This document shows, piece by piece, positions 49,490-58,138 of a stretch of 58,138 nt of DNA. Position numbers and translations under genes: made by a program. Positions within the stretch are counted from its first letter, which is position 1; every line of letters starts with the position of its first letter. The stretch spans positions 1 through 58,138 of the forward strand of contig JAEYTY010000028.1 of assembly GCA_023433775.1 (NCBI GenBank), written 5' to 3'. The notes under the pieces are model-generated. The model saw nothing but the letters and a program-made list of their open reading frames with translations. It was not told where the DNA came from and did no database searches. The stretch comes from Pseudomonadota bacterium (GTDB lineage Bacteria; Pseudomonadota; Alphaproteobacteria; Rhizobiales; Devosiaceae).

Positions 49490-51730
49490 TTGTATGGCGG
49501 GATGCGCTCCACCTCTGCCACACCCGGCCTGCTGCTGATCGTTGTTGTCGCGTTCTGCGCGCTGATTTCGTTCGCCGTGGTGACCGCAGGCACGATGAGC
49601 GTGCCGTGGTTTGGGCTGAAACTGACCACCAATGGCGATGTGGTGACCGTCAGCGGGCGCGACGAGGGAGCGTTTTTCCCCGAACCGGTGCCGCCGGTCG
49701 GCGACCTCTTGCTTGCCCTGGCCGCGCCGGGGGAAACGCCCGTTGCCGTGCTCAGCGAGGACCTGCTGGCCGAACCGGACAATCTCGAGAGCTATGACGC
49801 GATCAACGCGTTTTTTGACCGGCAGAGCGCATTGCACGCGGCGCTGACCAATGGCAGCGAAGAGGTCGAGCTTTATCTGTTGAACCCGCGCACCGGCGAG
49901 CGCACCATTTCCAAAGTCTTTGTCGAATTCCGGCCCTTCTTCGCGCTGCCAGATGGGTTTTGGGTGCAATTGCTGACCGGCATTGGCGCGGTGCTGATTG
50001 CCGGCTGGGTCTGGGCCCTGCGTCCGCGCCGGCTGGGCCCGATCCTGTTCCTGGTCAGTGCACTCGGGATGCTGATGTCCTGCGCCACATCGGCCATTTA
50101 TGGCAGCCGGGCGCTGGCCATAGATGGCGCGCTGTTTGCGGTGCTGCAGCCGATCAATTCCATCGGCGCCGTCACCTTCGGCGTCGCCATGATCGGGCTG
50201 CTGCTGAGCTATCCGATACAAATCGTGCCGCCGCGCTGGCTCTGGCTACTGGCGCCTGTGCAGGCGGGGATGATGTTTCTTATCCTCACTCAGACCGGGC
50301 TCGGGCCGAGCCAGCTCTACATTTTCATTGCCCTGGCAACGGTCGTAATCCTGGCAGCGATTGGCCTGCAATGGTGGCGCACGCGGCATGATCCGGCGGA
50401 ACGGGCGGCGCTGGGCTGGCTGGGGCTGTCCATAGCGGCGGGGTGCCTCGCCTATACCGTGTTTGGCGCGCTGCCTGTTCTTCTTGACCTGCCCTTCGGC
50501 ATCCCGCAGACCCATGTGACCGGCGTGCTGATCGTCATCTATATTGGCCTGGCACTGGGCATTTCGCGCTTCCGTCTGTTTGAGCTGGGCGACTGGGCCT
50601 ATCGGGTACTGTTCTATACAGCAGGCGCGGTGCTGATGCTGCTGATCGACGCCGTGCTGATCGTGGCGCTGAACTTTGATGCGGCGCCGGCGCTCGGCCT
50701 GTCGCTGGCGCTGGTAGCCTTTGTCTATCTGCCACTGCGCGACTTCATCTGGCGGCGGATGACGGCGCGCAAGCGCGTGCCGCAGCATGAGCTGTTTGCC
50801 TCGGCGCTCGACATTGCCTTTGCGCCCTCACCCGAGGAAAGCGCGCTGCGCTGGCGGGGGCTGCTGACGCGGCTGTTCGATCCGCTCGAAATCAATCCGG
50901 GCAAGGGGGAAAGTTCGGTCCCCGCCAGCAGCGAAGACGGGCTGGCGCTCGACCTGCCGGGGCTGGCCGGGCTGCCGCCATTGCGGTTGACTTTCCCCTA
51001 TTCGGGGCGCGGCCTGTTTTCGCCCAGCGACGTCAAGCTGGCGGGCAATCTGGTGACGCTGCTGGAGCGGGCCGAGGAAAGCCGGCAGGCCTATATGCGC
51101 GGCGTGGGCGAAGAGCGCCGGCGCATGGCGCGCGACCTGCACGACGATGTGGGCGCGCGGCTGCTGACCGGGCTACACACGGCAGACGAGCGGACGCGCC
51201 CGACCCTGCAGGCGGCGCTCAGCGATATTCGCGCCATTGTCTCGGGCCTCGCCGGTGACGAAGCCGAGCTGGACCGCGTGCTGGCCGAAATCCGCCATGA
51301 AGCGGCGCGGCGGCTGGAGGCGGCGGGGATCGAGCTCGATTGGCCTCTGCCCGATGCCGAGACGCCGGCGATAAGGCTCGACTATCGGGTACACAAAGCG
51401 CTGACCTCGGCGGTGCGCGAAATTGTTTCCAATGTCGTGCGCCATTCAGGCGCGAAACGGCTCAGCGTCATGCCCGAGATTGATGGGACCATGCTGACGC
51501 TGCGCTTTGCCGATAATGGCGGCGGATTGCCCGAGGCGGCGCTGAACGGCGAGACGGCGGGCTATGGCCTCAAAAGCCTGCGCCAGCGGATCGAGGACCT
51601 GGGCGGCAGCGTGACGCTGGGCAGCGCCGAGGGCACGACCGTCGTCGTTGCTTTGCCGCTGCTTCTGGGCGCCCGCCCCCCGGAACCGGGGGTGCAGCCA
51701 TTTGCGGCCCCGCTAGACTTCCCTGCATGA
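49490..51730 (+). CDS. Multi-spanning NarL-type sensor histidine kinase
   Basis: This 746-aa protein has one N-terminal helix (about 13-33) and a periplasmic PDZ-like segment (about 36-155). At least eight more membrane helices follow (about 158-420), then a cytoplasmic linker and a HisKA_3 kinase core with phospho-acceptor H551 (ARDLHDDVGARLL). The HATPase domain has DNGGGLPEAA and GYGLKSLRQRIEDLGG. HisKA_3 kinases pair with LuxR-type regulators, and the next gene is one, overlapping by 4 nt (ATGA at 51727). TTG 49490 is the outermost start; ATG 49502 would drop four residues. The signal is unknown. Confidence 0.88.
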   Translation: MYGGMRSTSATPGLLLIVVVAFCALISFAVVTAGTMSVPWFGLKLTTNGDVVTVSGRDEGAFFPEPVPPVGDLLLALAAPGETPVAVLSEDLLAEPDNLESYDAINAFFDRQSALHAALTNGSEEVELYLLNPRTGERTISKVFVEFRPFFALPDGFWVQLLTGIGAVLIAGWVWALRPRRLGPILFLVSALGMLMSCATSAIYGSRALAIDGALFAVLQPINSIGAVTFGVAMIGLLLSYPIQIVPPRWLWLLAPVQAGMMFLILTQTGLGPSQLYIFIALATVVILAAIGLQWWRTRHDPAERAALGWLGLSIAAGCLAYTVFGALPVLLDLPFGIPQTHVTGVLIVIYIGLALGISRFRLFELGDWAYRVLFYTAGAVLMLLIDAVLIVALNFDAAPALGLSLALVAFVYLPLRDFIWRRMTARKRVPQHELFASALDIAFAPSPEESALRWRGLLTRLFDPLEINPGKGESSVPASSEDGLALDLPGLAGLPPLRLTFPYSGRGLFSPSDVKLAGNLVTLLERAEESRQAYMRGVGEERRRMARDLHDDVGARLLTGLHTADERTRPTLQAALSDIRAIVSGLAGDEAELDRVLAEIRHEAARRLEAAGIELDWPLPDAETPAIRLDYRVHKALTSAVREIVSNVVRHSGAKRLSVMPEIDGTMLTLRFADNGGGLPEAALNGETAGYGLKSLRQRIEDLGGSVTLGSAEGTTVVVALPLLLGARPPEPGVQPFAAPLDFPA

Positions 51731-52389
51731 GTGTCATCACCATTTCCGTGCCCCGCCACTGCCTGCTGATCGAAGACCAGCCCACGACGCGCGACTGGAT
51801 GCTCGGCGTGCTGGCGACGGCCTTTCCCGGCATCGAGATCGCGACGGCCGGATCGGTGAAGGCCGCCAATGCGTGGCTGGATCTGCATGGCGATACGCTG
51901 TGGCTGGCCATTGTCGATTTGGGCCTGCCCGATGGCTCGGGCATTGATATTGTCCACCGGCTGCAGGCGCGGCACCCGGATGTACTGTCGATTGTGGCGA
52001 CCATTTATGACGACGATGCGCATCTTTTCGACGCCATCGCGGCGGGCGCGCGGGGCTATGTGCTCAAGGACGAGGAAGCGAGCCTTTTGGTGGGCTATCT
52101 GCAACGCATCGAGCGGGGCGAACCGCCCCTGTCGCCCTCGATTGCGCTGCGGCTTTTGAGCCATTTCCGTGCTCCACCCGACAAGGCGGATGATGACGCT
52201 GGGCTGAGCCCGCGCGAGACCGAAGTGCTGACGCTGTTGGCGCGCGGAATGACGGTGGCGGAAGCGGCGCGGCGGCTGGGGCTGCAACCGCAGACCGTGG
52301 CCTCCTACGTGAAGGTCATCTACCAAAAGCTTTGCGTATCGAGCCGGGCCGAAGCGACGCGCGAGGCGATCCGGCGGGGACTGGCCTGA
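51727..52389 (+). CDS. NarL/LuxR-type response regulator
   Basis: This 220-aa protein has a receiver domain (8-125) with acidic pair E16/D17, phospho-acceptor D64 (AIVDLGLPDG) and the conserved Lys in YVLKDE. A C-terminal LuxR helix-turn-helix follows (about 152-215, LSPRETEVLTLLARGMTVAE then RLGLQPQTVASYVKVIYQKL). It starts inside the kinase gene (ATGA), so the two proteins are a translationally coupled two-component pair. Targets are unknown. Confidence 0.93.
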   Translation: MSVITISVPRHCLLIEDQPTTRDWMLGVLATAFPGIEIATAGSVKAANAWLDLHGDTLWLAIVDLGLPDGSGIDIVHRLQARHPDVLSIVATIYDDDAHLFDAIAAGARGYVLKDEEASLLVGYLQRIERGEPPLSPSIALRLLSHFRAPPDKADDDAGLSPRETEVLTLLARGMTVAEAARRLGLQPQTVASYVKVIYQKLCVSSRAEATREAIRRGLA

Positions 52390-52465
52390 TCCGTTTCACC
52401 CCGGACGGGGGATGACAAAGCGCGGCCAGGGCTGCATTCTGGGACGGGGCTGATCGGAGAGAAAA

Positions 52466-53146
52466 ATGACACGACGCAGCGCAGTTATCACCCTCGTCGG
52501 CCTTGTGGGCCTTGCGGCAATGCCGGGACTACAGGCGCAGGAGAGCCTTGATCTCTCCGCGATCGGCACGACCTGCCTCGCCACCGAACTCGATGATTGC
52601 CATGTGCGGACGGCGGGCTATTTCAACCGGTCCGACTTCGGCGATGAGGACGGCGCGCCGCTGATCGCCTGGCAAACGCAGATCGGCACCAGCGAGATGG
52701 ATGGCTATATCGGCGGCTTCGTGTTGCTGCGCCATGATGGCGAAGGCTGGAGCGTCTTTGACTCAGGCTTTGACGGCTTCTTCGAGGCGCCAAGGCTCAA
52801 CCCCGAAAACGTGTTGCACATTCCCGGCTATAGCCAGGGCACGGGCGCCTTCAACATGGACCGCCTCTATCGGCTGGAAGAGGATGGCACGACCTGGACG
52901 CCCATCGACATGAACAATTGGCTCGAGGGCGTACAATTGCCCGATGACCTCGAAATCTGGAAGGGCGTCGCCTTCGACTTCTCCAATCCCTGGTCTGGCT
53001 ATTTTGCCATTTCCGGGCTTTGGGCGCCGGACGATGGCAATTGCTGCCCCAGCGGTGGCGAAGCCCGGATCAAGCTCGACATCGTCGATGACAAGGTCGT
53101 CGGCTCGGATGTCATCCATACGCCGCCCGAAGAGGGCAGCAATTAG
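52466..53146 (+). CDS. Secreted protein of unknown function, 226 aa
   Basis: A Tat-like or Sec signal peptide (MTRRSAVITLVGLVGLAAMP, cleavage near LQAQ) precedes a mature protein rich in acidic and aromatic residues. It has paired cysteines (TTCLATELDDC and GNCCPSGG). The pattern of short beta strands with GYIGGFVLLRHDGEGW suggests a beta-propeller-like or lectin-like fold, but I recognise no family. AGAGA lies before ATG 52466. It follows the two-component pair after 76 nt on the same strand and overlaps the convergent dehydrogenase gene by 4 nt. Confidence 0.75.
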   Translation: MTRRSAVITLVGLVGLAAMPGLQAQESLDLSAIGTTCLATELDDCHVRTAGYFNRSDFGDEDGAPLIAWQTQIGTSEMDGYIGGFVLLRHDGEGWSVFDSGFDGFFEAPRLNPENVLHIPGYSQGTGAFNMDRLYRLEEDGTTWTPIDMNNWLEGVQLPDDLEIWKGVAFDFSNPWSGYFAISGLWAPDDGNCCPSGGEARIKLDIVDDKVVGSDVIHTPPEEGSN

Positions 53147-54177
53147 AGACCGAGGAAACGGACACTATCGGGATCGACGGGAATGCCTTCGGCTTTCCGC
53201 CGGTCCATCTCTTCCCATTCCCGATCACCCGGCGCCATGACACGCTCAGCGCCCGCGCGAACCGGAGACGCGCGCAGGCTCGCCAGATAATGCGTAATCG
53301 CCGCCCCGAACATGGCGCGGCCGGCGAACTTGTCCGGATCAATCACCAGCACGAAATGCCCCATATTGCGCGGCGTGGAAATGTCGTCCGTGCCGTACAT
53401 GGGGACGAAATCGGGATCGAGCGTGGTGCCGGTAAGGAGCGCTGAAAAGAGCGTCGCGACGCCCGCCAGGGCCGCGCCCTTATAGCCATAATCCACCCCG
53501 CCCAGCGGCAGCAGCATATCGGCTTCGTGCGGATTGGTGGTGGGGTGGCCATCAGGGGTCGCGGCGACGCCCTGGGGCAATTCCTTGTCGAGCGAGCGGT
53601 GCAGCATGACGCGGTTGAGTGGAATGGACGAGGTGGCCATGTCGAGCAGCCAGGGTTTGCTGTTCGGCACGGGCGCGGCAAAGGCCAGCGGATTGGTGCC
53701 GTGGAATTTTTTGGCGCCATCGAAGAGGGCAACCATGGAATCGGTATTGGTGGTAGCAAAGGTGACAAAGCCCTGCTCTGCCCCGGCCAGCGCATAAGCG
53801 CCCGCGGCGCCCAGATGGGACGAGTGGCGAATGCCGACCGCGCCAACGCCAGCTTCGCGGGCCAGCTTTATGCCGGTGTCGACAGCGTGATAGGCGGCGT
53901 AATGGCCCATGCCATCATCGCCATCGACCATGGCGCTGCCGGCGCCGCGCTGCTCGACCTTGAGCTGCGGATTTTTGTTGAGCCGGCCACCGGCCAGCAT
54001 GGCGCAATAATGGCCCGTGAGGCGCACGCCATGGCTATCGACACCGACCAGCGAGGCGTGGAGCATGGCGCGAACGGCTGCGGCGGTGGAGGCAGCACTC
54101 GCGCCAGCCTCGGTGAGACGGGCCGTGACACGCTCTACCACATGGGCTTCGGCAAAACGGGGGGCGTCGCTTTCCAT
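53143..54177 (-). CDS. Ldh family (malate/L-lactate type) oxidoreductase
   Basis: This 344-aa protein belongs to the Ldh2/YlbC/ComC-type NAD(P)-dependent oxidoreductases, a fold distinct from LDH/MDH. Landmarks are SLVGVDSHGVRLTGHY with the catalytic His (about 42-57), GIRHSSHLGAAGAYAL (118-133), NTDSMVALFDG, and DMATSSIPLNRVMLHRSL. Members oxidise malate, sulfolactate, ureidoglycolate or 2,3-diketogulonate, and the substrate cannot be assigned here. ATG 54177 has GAGGAG at suitable distance. It diverges from fabV with a 164-nt shared region. Confidence 0.88.
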   Translation of the reverse strand: MESDAPRFAEAHVVERVTARLTEAGASAASTAAAVRAMLHASLVGVDSHGVRLTGHYCAMLAGGRLNKNPQLKVEQRGAGSAMVDGDDGMGHYAAYHAVDTGIKLAREAGVGAVGIRHSSHLGAAGAYALAGAEQGFVTFATTNTDSMVALFDGAKKFHGTNPLAFAAPVPNSKPWLLDMATSSIPLNRVMLHRSLDKELPQGVAATPDGHPTTNPHEADMLLPLGGVDYGYKGAALAGVATLFSALLTGTTLDPDFVPMYGTDDISTPRNMGHFVLVIDPDKFAGRAMFGAAITHYLASLRASPVRAGAERVMAPGDREWEEMDRRKAEGIPVDPDSVRFLGL

Positions 54178-54341
54178 TGGCAGGCTCCTCAAGGTGGACA
54201 CCTTTCCATGGCATGACGGCCGGACTGATGCCATCCGGTTTATGCTGACAAGTGCCTGTCCGGGCAGTTTGCAATGCGGGGCACTAGAACTAGGCTGCCA
54301 TTCCCGCTATGGCCTTGGACAAATTCGAGGAGTTTCGCCCC

Positions 54342-55511
54342 ATGATCATCGAGCCCAAGATTCGCGGCTTCATCTGCACCACCGCCCATCCCACCGGCTG
54401 CGCCACCAATGTGCAGCGCCAGATCGATCATGTCGTCATCAAGGGACCCATCCCATCTGACCGCAAGCGGGTGCTGGTGCTGGGCTGCTCGACGGGTTAC
54501 GGCCTCGCCTCGCGCATCGTCACCACATTCGGCTCGGGCGCCGATACGGTGGGCGTTTCGTTTGAGCGCGAGCCGGGCGAGGCAAAGCCGGCTTCGGCGG
54601 GCTGGTACAATAACCGCGCCTTTGAAAACCGCGCCAAGGCGGCTGGCCGAAAGGCCGTGACCATTGAGGGTGACGCTTTTTCCGACGCGGTGAAGGCCGA
54701 GACCATCGAAGCAATCAAGGCCAATCTGGGCCAGGTGGACCTGGTGGTCTATTCGCTGGCCTCGCCCGTGCGCACCGACCCCAAGGACGGCGTGACCTAT
54801 CGCTCGGCCATCAAGCCTTATGGTTCGCAGGTGACCTCGAAGACTCTCAACACCTCGACCGGCGAAGTTTCCGAAATCACCGTTGAGCCGGCGACCGAGG
54901 AAGAAGCCGCCGCCACCGTGAAGGTGATGGGTGGCGAGGATTGGGAACTCTGGATCAAGGCCCTCTCCGATGCGGGCGTCTTGGCCCAGGGCTTCCAGTC
55001 GCTGAACTACACCTATCTCGGCAGTGAACTGACCTGGCCGATCTACCACAAGGGCACGCTGGGCAAGGCCAAGGGCGATCTCGACCGCGCCGCAAAGGCC
55101 ATCCGCGCTGCCCATGGCGAACACGCCGCCCATGTTGTGGCGCTCAAGGCCGTGGTGACACAGGCCAGTTCGGCCATTCCCGTCGTGCCGCTCTATGGCA
55201 CGCTGCTGATCAAGGTCGAGGACGAAATGGGGCTGGGCGAAGGCCCGATCCAGCAGATCGACCGCCTGTTCCGCGACAAGCTGCAGGGCGATGTGGCGCT
55301 GGACGAGGAAAGCCGGGTGCGCGTCGATGACTGGGAGCTGTCGGACGCGATGCAGGCAGAGCTCAAGAAGCGCTGGGCAAAGCTCAACACCGAAAACCTG
55401 GCGCAGCTCGCCGACCTTCCGAAATATCGCGAGGAATTTTTGAAGCTGTTCGGCTTCGCCGTAGGCGGCGTGGACTACAGCCAGGATGTTGATCCGCAGG
55501 TCGTGAACTAA
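54342..55511 (+). CDS. fabV: Trans-2-enoyl-ACP/CoA reductase FabV
   Basis: This 389-aa protein has the FabV N-terminus MIIEPKIRGFICTTAHPTGC, the cofactor motif LGCSTGYGLASR (48-59), and the family's active-site Y-X8-K as Y235...K244. FabV reduces the enoyl intermediate in fatty acid elongation with NADH and is insensitive to triclosan in characterised cases. ATG 54342 is chosen because FabV proteins start exactly there and GAGGAG lies upstream; ATG 54309 would add eleven unconserved residues. A hairpin follows the gene. Confidence 0.95.
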   Translation: MIIEPKIRGFICTTAHPTGCATNVQRQIDHVVIKGPIPSDRKRVLVLGCSTGYGLASRIVTTFGSGADTVGVSFEREPGEAKPASAGWYNNRAFENRAKAAGRKAVTIEGDAFSDAVKAETIEAIKANLGQVDLVVYSLASPVRTDPKDGVTYRSAIKPYGSQVTSKTLNTSTGEVSEITVEPATEEEAAATVKVMGGEDWELWIKALSDAGVLAQGFQSLNYTYLGSELTWPIYHKGTLGKAKGDLDRAAKAIRAAHGEHAAHVVALKAVVTQASSAIPVVPLYGTLLIKVEDEMGLGEGPIQQIDRLFRDKLQGDVALDEESRVRVDDWELSDAMQAELKKRWAKLNTENLAQLADLPKYREEFLKLFGFAVGGVDYSQDVDPQVVN

Positions 55512-55530
55512 AACGGGTCTGCGCTGGGTG

Positions 55531-55549
55531 GGCTGGCTTCAGGCCAGCC
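55531..55549. terminator. Hairpin between convergent fabV and phosphotransferase genes
   Basis: GGCTGGC (55531-55537) and GCCAGCC (55543-55549) form a 7-bp stem with a TTCAG loop. It covers the last codons of the phosphotransferase gene and lies 19 nt after the fabV stop. No T-tract follows, so it may be a weak two-way terminator. Confidence 0.45.
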
Positions 55550-56267
55550 TGCTAATCTCGAGAAGGCGCTCGCTCTCGCCCGCGACATTCTCCGCCAGCC
55601 GCGCGGCGGCAACGAGGGGAAGCCAGGCGAGAATGGCGGCGCGGGCCGGACCGCCATTGTGGACAATGGCATCGAGATAGAGTTCTACCGCCTCGGGCAT
55701 ATGCAGCCGCACGAGCAGACAGGTGCGCGCAATATCGGCCTCTGCCGGGCCTGAACTGGCATCGAGCCAATCGACAATGCCCAGATCATCCCCGTCGGCA
55801 ATGATGTTGAGCGGGTGGAAATCGCCATGGCAGAGACTATCCCCATCCGGCAATTCGGCCAGTCGATCGAGAAGGCGCGACCGTTCCGGATCTGCGAGAG
55901 CGGGGGCGGCCATGATGCGGTCCTTCAGCCGCTGCTTGAGCCGCGGGAGGCCCTGGACCGTATTGGCCAGTACCTTGAGCTGGAGACTTGCGAGCGTGTC
56001 GAGCAGGCCGGGGGAGAGCGCAGCATCTCCTCCTGCGCCCAGCGGGGTACCGGCAATGCGACTCATCCGCAGGCCCCATCTTCCATCGATCTCGACAATA
56101 CCGAGCGAGGCCGGTACGCGCAGCGGGATATGTCTGATAGCATCGAGCACCATGGCTTCGTGCCGGCAATGTTCGAGGCCGGTGCCGGGGGCATAGAGCT
56201 TGAGAACGGCTTCGCCATCCTCGAACACTTCGGCGATCCGCCCTGCCCCCAGCAGTCTCCGTGTCAT
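55539..56267 (-). CDS. Aminoglycoside-phosphotransferase-like kinase
   Basis: This 242-aa protein has the APH/choline-kinase fold signature: a nucleotide-binding N-lobe (RLLGAGRIAEVFEDGEAVLK), the catalytic loop LCHGDFHPLNII (HGD at 147-149) and the metal-binding Asp in IVDWLDAS (D166). The family phosphorylates small molecules, and resistance to aminoglycosides should not be assumed. Its ATG 56267 overlaps the epmB stop codon (ATGA), so it is translationally coupled to the elongation-factor-P modification genes, an unexpected association. The open frame starts 6 nt earlier at a GTG. Confidence 0.85.
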   Translation of the reverse strand: MTRRLLGAGRIAEVFEDGEAVLKLYAPGTGLEHCRHEAMVLDAIRHIPLRVPASLGIVEIDGRWGLRMSRIAGTPLGAGGDAALSPGLLDTLASLQLKVLANTVQGLPRLKQRLKDRIMAAPALADPERSRLLDRLAELPDGDSLCHGDFHPLNIIADGDDLGIVDWLDASSGPAEADIARTCLLVRLHMPEAVELYLDAIVHNGGPARAAILAWLPLVAAARLAENVAGESERLLEISRLA

Positions 56268-57307
56268 AACCACGTCTTTGGCGGATAGACGTGTTCGCCG
56301 CCCTGCCAGTCGCGGACGGTGAAGCAGCCATCCGTGCCGGTGATGGCAGCGGCGCCGATATCGGCCTTGCCGTGGCCGCCGGGAATATCGAGCACATAAG
56401 TGGGCTGGCAGAGGCCGGAAATGCGACCGCGCAGGGCCGTGACGAGCTGCTGACCCTTTTCGATGCTGACCCTGAAATGGCTGGTGCTGGGGGCGAGATC
56501 GGGGTGGTGGAGATAATAGGGCTGGATGCGGTTTTCGACGAATATGCGCATCAGGGCAGCCAGCGTTTCGACGTCATCGTTCACCCCGGCAAGCAGGACG
56601 GACTGGCTGATCAGCGCGATGCCGCTATCGGCGAGGCGGGCGATGGCGGCGCGGGCTTGAGACGAAAATTCGCGCGGGTGATTGGCGTGGACGGCGAGAT
56701 AGGTGGTCTTGCTGCTGGCCTTGAGCGCGGCGACCATATCGGCGTCCACGCGCTCGGGCTCGACGATCGGCACGCGGGTGTGGAAGCGAACGATCTTGAC
56801 GTGCTCGATGGGGGCAAGGCGCTCCATCAGGTCGCGCAGGCGGCGGGGTGAGAGAACCAGCGGATCGCCGCCGGTGAGAATGACTTCCCAGATTTCCTCA
56901 TGCGCGGCGATATAGGCGATGGCCGCATCGAGTTCGGTGCCGGTGAGCGTGCCCAGCCCCTGTGGCCCCACCATTTCGCGGCGGAAACAGAAGCGGCAAT
57001 AAACCGGGCAGACATGGACGGCCTTGAGCAGGACGCGATCCGGATAGCGATGGACAATACCCTCAACCGGGGAATGGGTGAGGTCACCAATGGGGTCGGC
57101 GCGCTCGTCTGGCGTGGTGACGAGTTCGGCGGCGGTGGGCACGAACTGGCGGGCGATGGGATCGGCGAGGTCGGTTGGATCGATGAGGGCGTGGATCGCC
57201 GGGGTGATAGCGATGGCGTATCTTGCGGCGACGGGGGAGAGGTCCGCAGACGGCGGAACGAGGCCAGCTTCGATCAGATCATCGACGGTTTTGAGGGCGG
57301 CGCTCAT
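56264..57307 (-). CDS. epmB: EF-P beta-lysylation protein EpmB (lysine 2,3-aminomutase family)
   Basis: This 347-aa radical-SAM enzyme has the cluster-binding CxxxCxxC in HVCPVYCRFCF (C100, C104, C107), GGDPLVLSPRRL for SAM contact, and the family's PYYLHHPDLAPSTSHFR. EpmB converts alpha-lysine to (R)-beta-lysine for attachment to elongation factor P by EpmA. The identification is supported by the adjacent epmA, which its ATG overlaps by 4 nt (57304-57307). No efp gene is in the window; it may lie beyond the right edge. It overlaps the phosphotransferase gene downstream. Confidence 0.93.
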   Translation of the reverse strand: MSAALKTVDDLIEAGLVPPSADLSPVAARYAIAITPAIHALIDPTDLADPIARQFVPTAAELVTTPDERADPIGDLTHSPVEGIVHRYPDRVLLKAVHVCPVYCRFCFRREMVGPQGLGTLTGTELDAAIAYIAAHEEIWEVILTGGDPLVLSPRRLRDLMERLAPIEHVKIVRFHTRVPIVEPERVDADMVAALKASSKTTYLAVHANHPREFSSQARAAIARLADSGIALISQSVLLAGVNDDVETLAALMRIFVENRIQPYYLHHPDLAPSTSHFRVSIEKGQQLVTALRGRISGLCQPTYVLDIPGGHGKADIGAAAITGTDGCFTVRDWQGGEHVYPPKTWL

Positions 57308-58138
57308 TCGGCCACCGGCGCCCAGAGCACCGCCTCGATCCGCTGGGCGCCGGTGGCCAGCATGACGAGGCGATCAAAGCCAAGCGCAACGCCGCTTGCC
57401 GGGGGCATGATGGCGAGGGCGGCGAGGAAATCTTCGTCGATAGGGTAGCGCTCGCCATAGAGGCGCTGCTTTTCGTCCATTTCGGCGGTGAAGCGGCGGC
57501 GCTGCTCATCGGCGTCGGTCAATTCGCCAAAGCCATTGGCCAGCTCGACGCCACAGGCATAGATCTCGAAACGCTCGGAGAGGCGCGGATCGGACGGGAC
57601 GCGACGGGCCAGGGCGGCCTCGCAGGCGGGGTAATGATCGAGAATGGTCACACGCCCATTGCCCAGATGCGGCTCGACGCGCTCGGTGAGGATGATGCTG
57701 AAGAGATAGCTCCAACTGAGATCATCCGGCAGCGCCATGCCGATCTGCGTCATCTGCGCGGCAAGGGCGGCGCCGTCGGGGATGCCTTCGGCGTTGAGAG
57801 TTGCCATCAGGTCGATATTGGCGTGAGCGCGGAAGGCGTCAGCAACGCTGAGGCGCTCGGCCTCGGCGAACGGATCGCAGGGGCGATTGCGGAATTCGAA
57901 TTTGCTGATGCCGGTGGTTTCGGCGGCGAGGCGGATGAGGGTGATGCAATCCGCGATGACGGCGTCATAGGCCTCTCCAGCCCGATAGAATTCGAGCATG
58001 GTGAATTCGGGATGGTGAAGCGCGCTGCGTTCGCGATTGCGCCAGACATGCTGCAGGCTGGCAATGCGCGTCTCGCCGGCGGCCAGCAGCTTCTTCATGG
58101 TGAATTCGGGCGAGGTATGCAGATACATCGCCTGAGCC
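57304..58138 (-). CDS. epmA: EF-P-(R)-beta-lysine ligase EpmA (5' truncated)
   Basis: The visible 278 residues belong to a class II lysyl-tRNA-synthetase-like protein without an anticodon domain. They include YLHTSPEFTMKKLL, motif 2 (HVWRNRERSALHHPEFTMLE) and motif 3 at the C-terminus (GVALGFDRLVML). That short form defines EpmA (GenX/PoxA), which attaches beta-lysine to elongation factor P. The frame stays open to the window edge (AQA precedes the ATG at 58128), and family members begin about 60-70 residues earlier, so the start lies outside. It is the first visible gene of the epmA-epmB-kinase operon. Confidence 0.92.
   Translation of the reverse strand, partial: AQAMYLHTSPEFTMKKLLAAGETRIASLQHVWRNRERSALHHPEFTMLEFYRAGEAYDAVIADCITLIRLAAETTGISKFEFRNRPCDPFAEAERLSVADAFRAHANIDLMATLNAEGIPDGAALAAQMTQIGMALPDDLSWSYLFSIILTERVEPHLGNGRVTILDHYPACEAALARRVPSDPRLSERFEIYACGVELANGFGELTDADEQRRRFTAEMDEKQRLYGERYPIDEDFLAALAIMPPASGVALGFDRLVMLATGAQRIEAVLWAPVAE

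Noticed and set aside
52390..52420. CCCCGGACGGGGGATGACAA after the LuxR-type gene, considered a third REP-like copy
   Set aside because: Only the last bases resemble the element and no partner arm is present.
55539..56267. Calling the APH-like kinase an antibiotic-resistance gene
   Set aside because: Only the general kinase fold is visible, and its operon partners point to a housekeeping role.

Overview
The window is a GC-rich, densely packed bacterial chromosome segment with no phage, IS element, tRNA, rRNA or CRISPR array visible. Gene content points to an alphaproteobacterium of the order Hyphomicrobiales: a NepR-EcfG-PhyR general stress module, HWE/HisKA_2 histidine kinases, an mdh-sucC-sucD-sucA-sucB-lpd order with a ZapE-type ATPase upstream, an Inh/Omp19-like lipoprotein, and TamA-TamB. 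A Devosia-like organism is my best guess, by inference only.

Layout. (1) 1-7239: tail of a FadR-type regulator, then a three-gene operon of two transglutaminase-type proteins around a circularly permuted ATP-grasp/alpha-E protein, thought from family knowledge to build or attach peptides. (2) 7338-16152: a stress island. It has small membrane proteins (a 55-aa protein, DUF3309, DUF883, a YqjE-like protein, DUF1328), two cytosol-facing histidine kinases, a diacylglycerol-kinase-type enzyme, a Crp/Fnr regulator, a receiver that has lost its phospho-acceptor, and nepR-ecfG divergent from phyR. Sites matching the EcfG consensus GGAAC-N16/17-CGTT lie before phyR, before the 55-aa gene and before the Crp/Fnr gene. 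Weaker sites lie before nepR, the HWE kinase gene and the DUF883 gene. (3) 16153-19399: a YdcF protein and a membrane GGDEF-EAL protein. (4) 19550-27732: a uronate/pectin catabolism locus (uxuA; TRAP transporter, GntR regulator, kduI, kduD, cupin) with a TRIC-type channel and an M15-like protein between. (5) 27992-42414: the TCA-cycle block, read right to left (zapE, mdh, sucC, sucD, sucA, sucB, then four unrelated small genes, then lpd), plus an Inh-like lipoprotein and a DUF2007-like protein. (6) 42502-48347: tamA-tamB for outer-membrane assembly. (7) 48658-58138: an SDR, a NarL-type two-component system, a secreted protein, an Ldh-family dehydrogenase, fabV, and an epmA-epmB-phosphotransferase operon that runs off the end.

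How it works together: region 2 reads as one sensory and regulatory cluster in which kinases feed PhyR, PhyR sequesters NepR, and EcfG is freed to transcribe phyR itself and the small membrane-protein genes. Region 4 would import a uronate through the TRAP system and channel it through KduI/KduD or UxuA to 2-keto-3-deoxygluconate. Intrinsic terminators and strong hairpins separate most units. Two copies of a REP-like palindrome lie in the TCA block. All function calls come from motifs read by eye; no database search was run.
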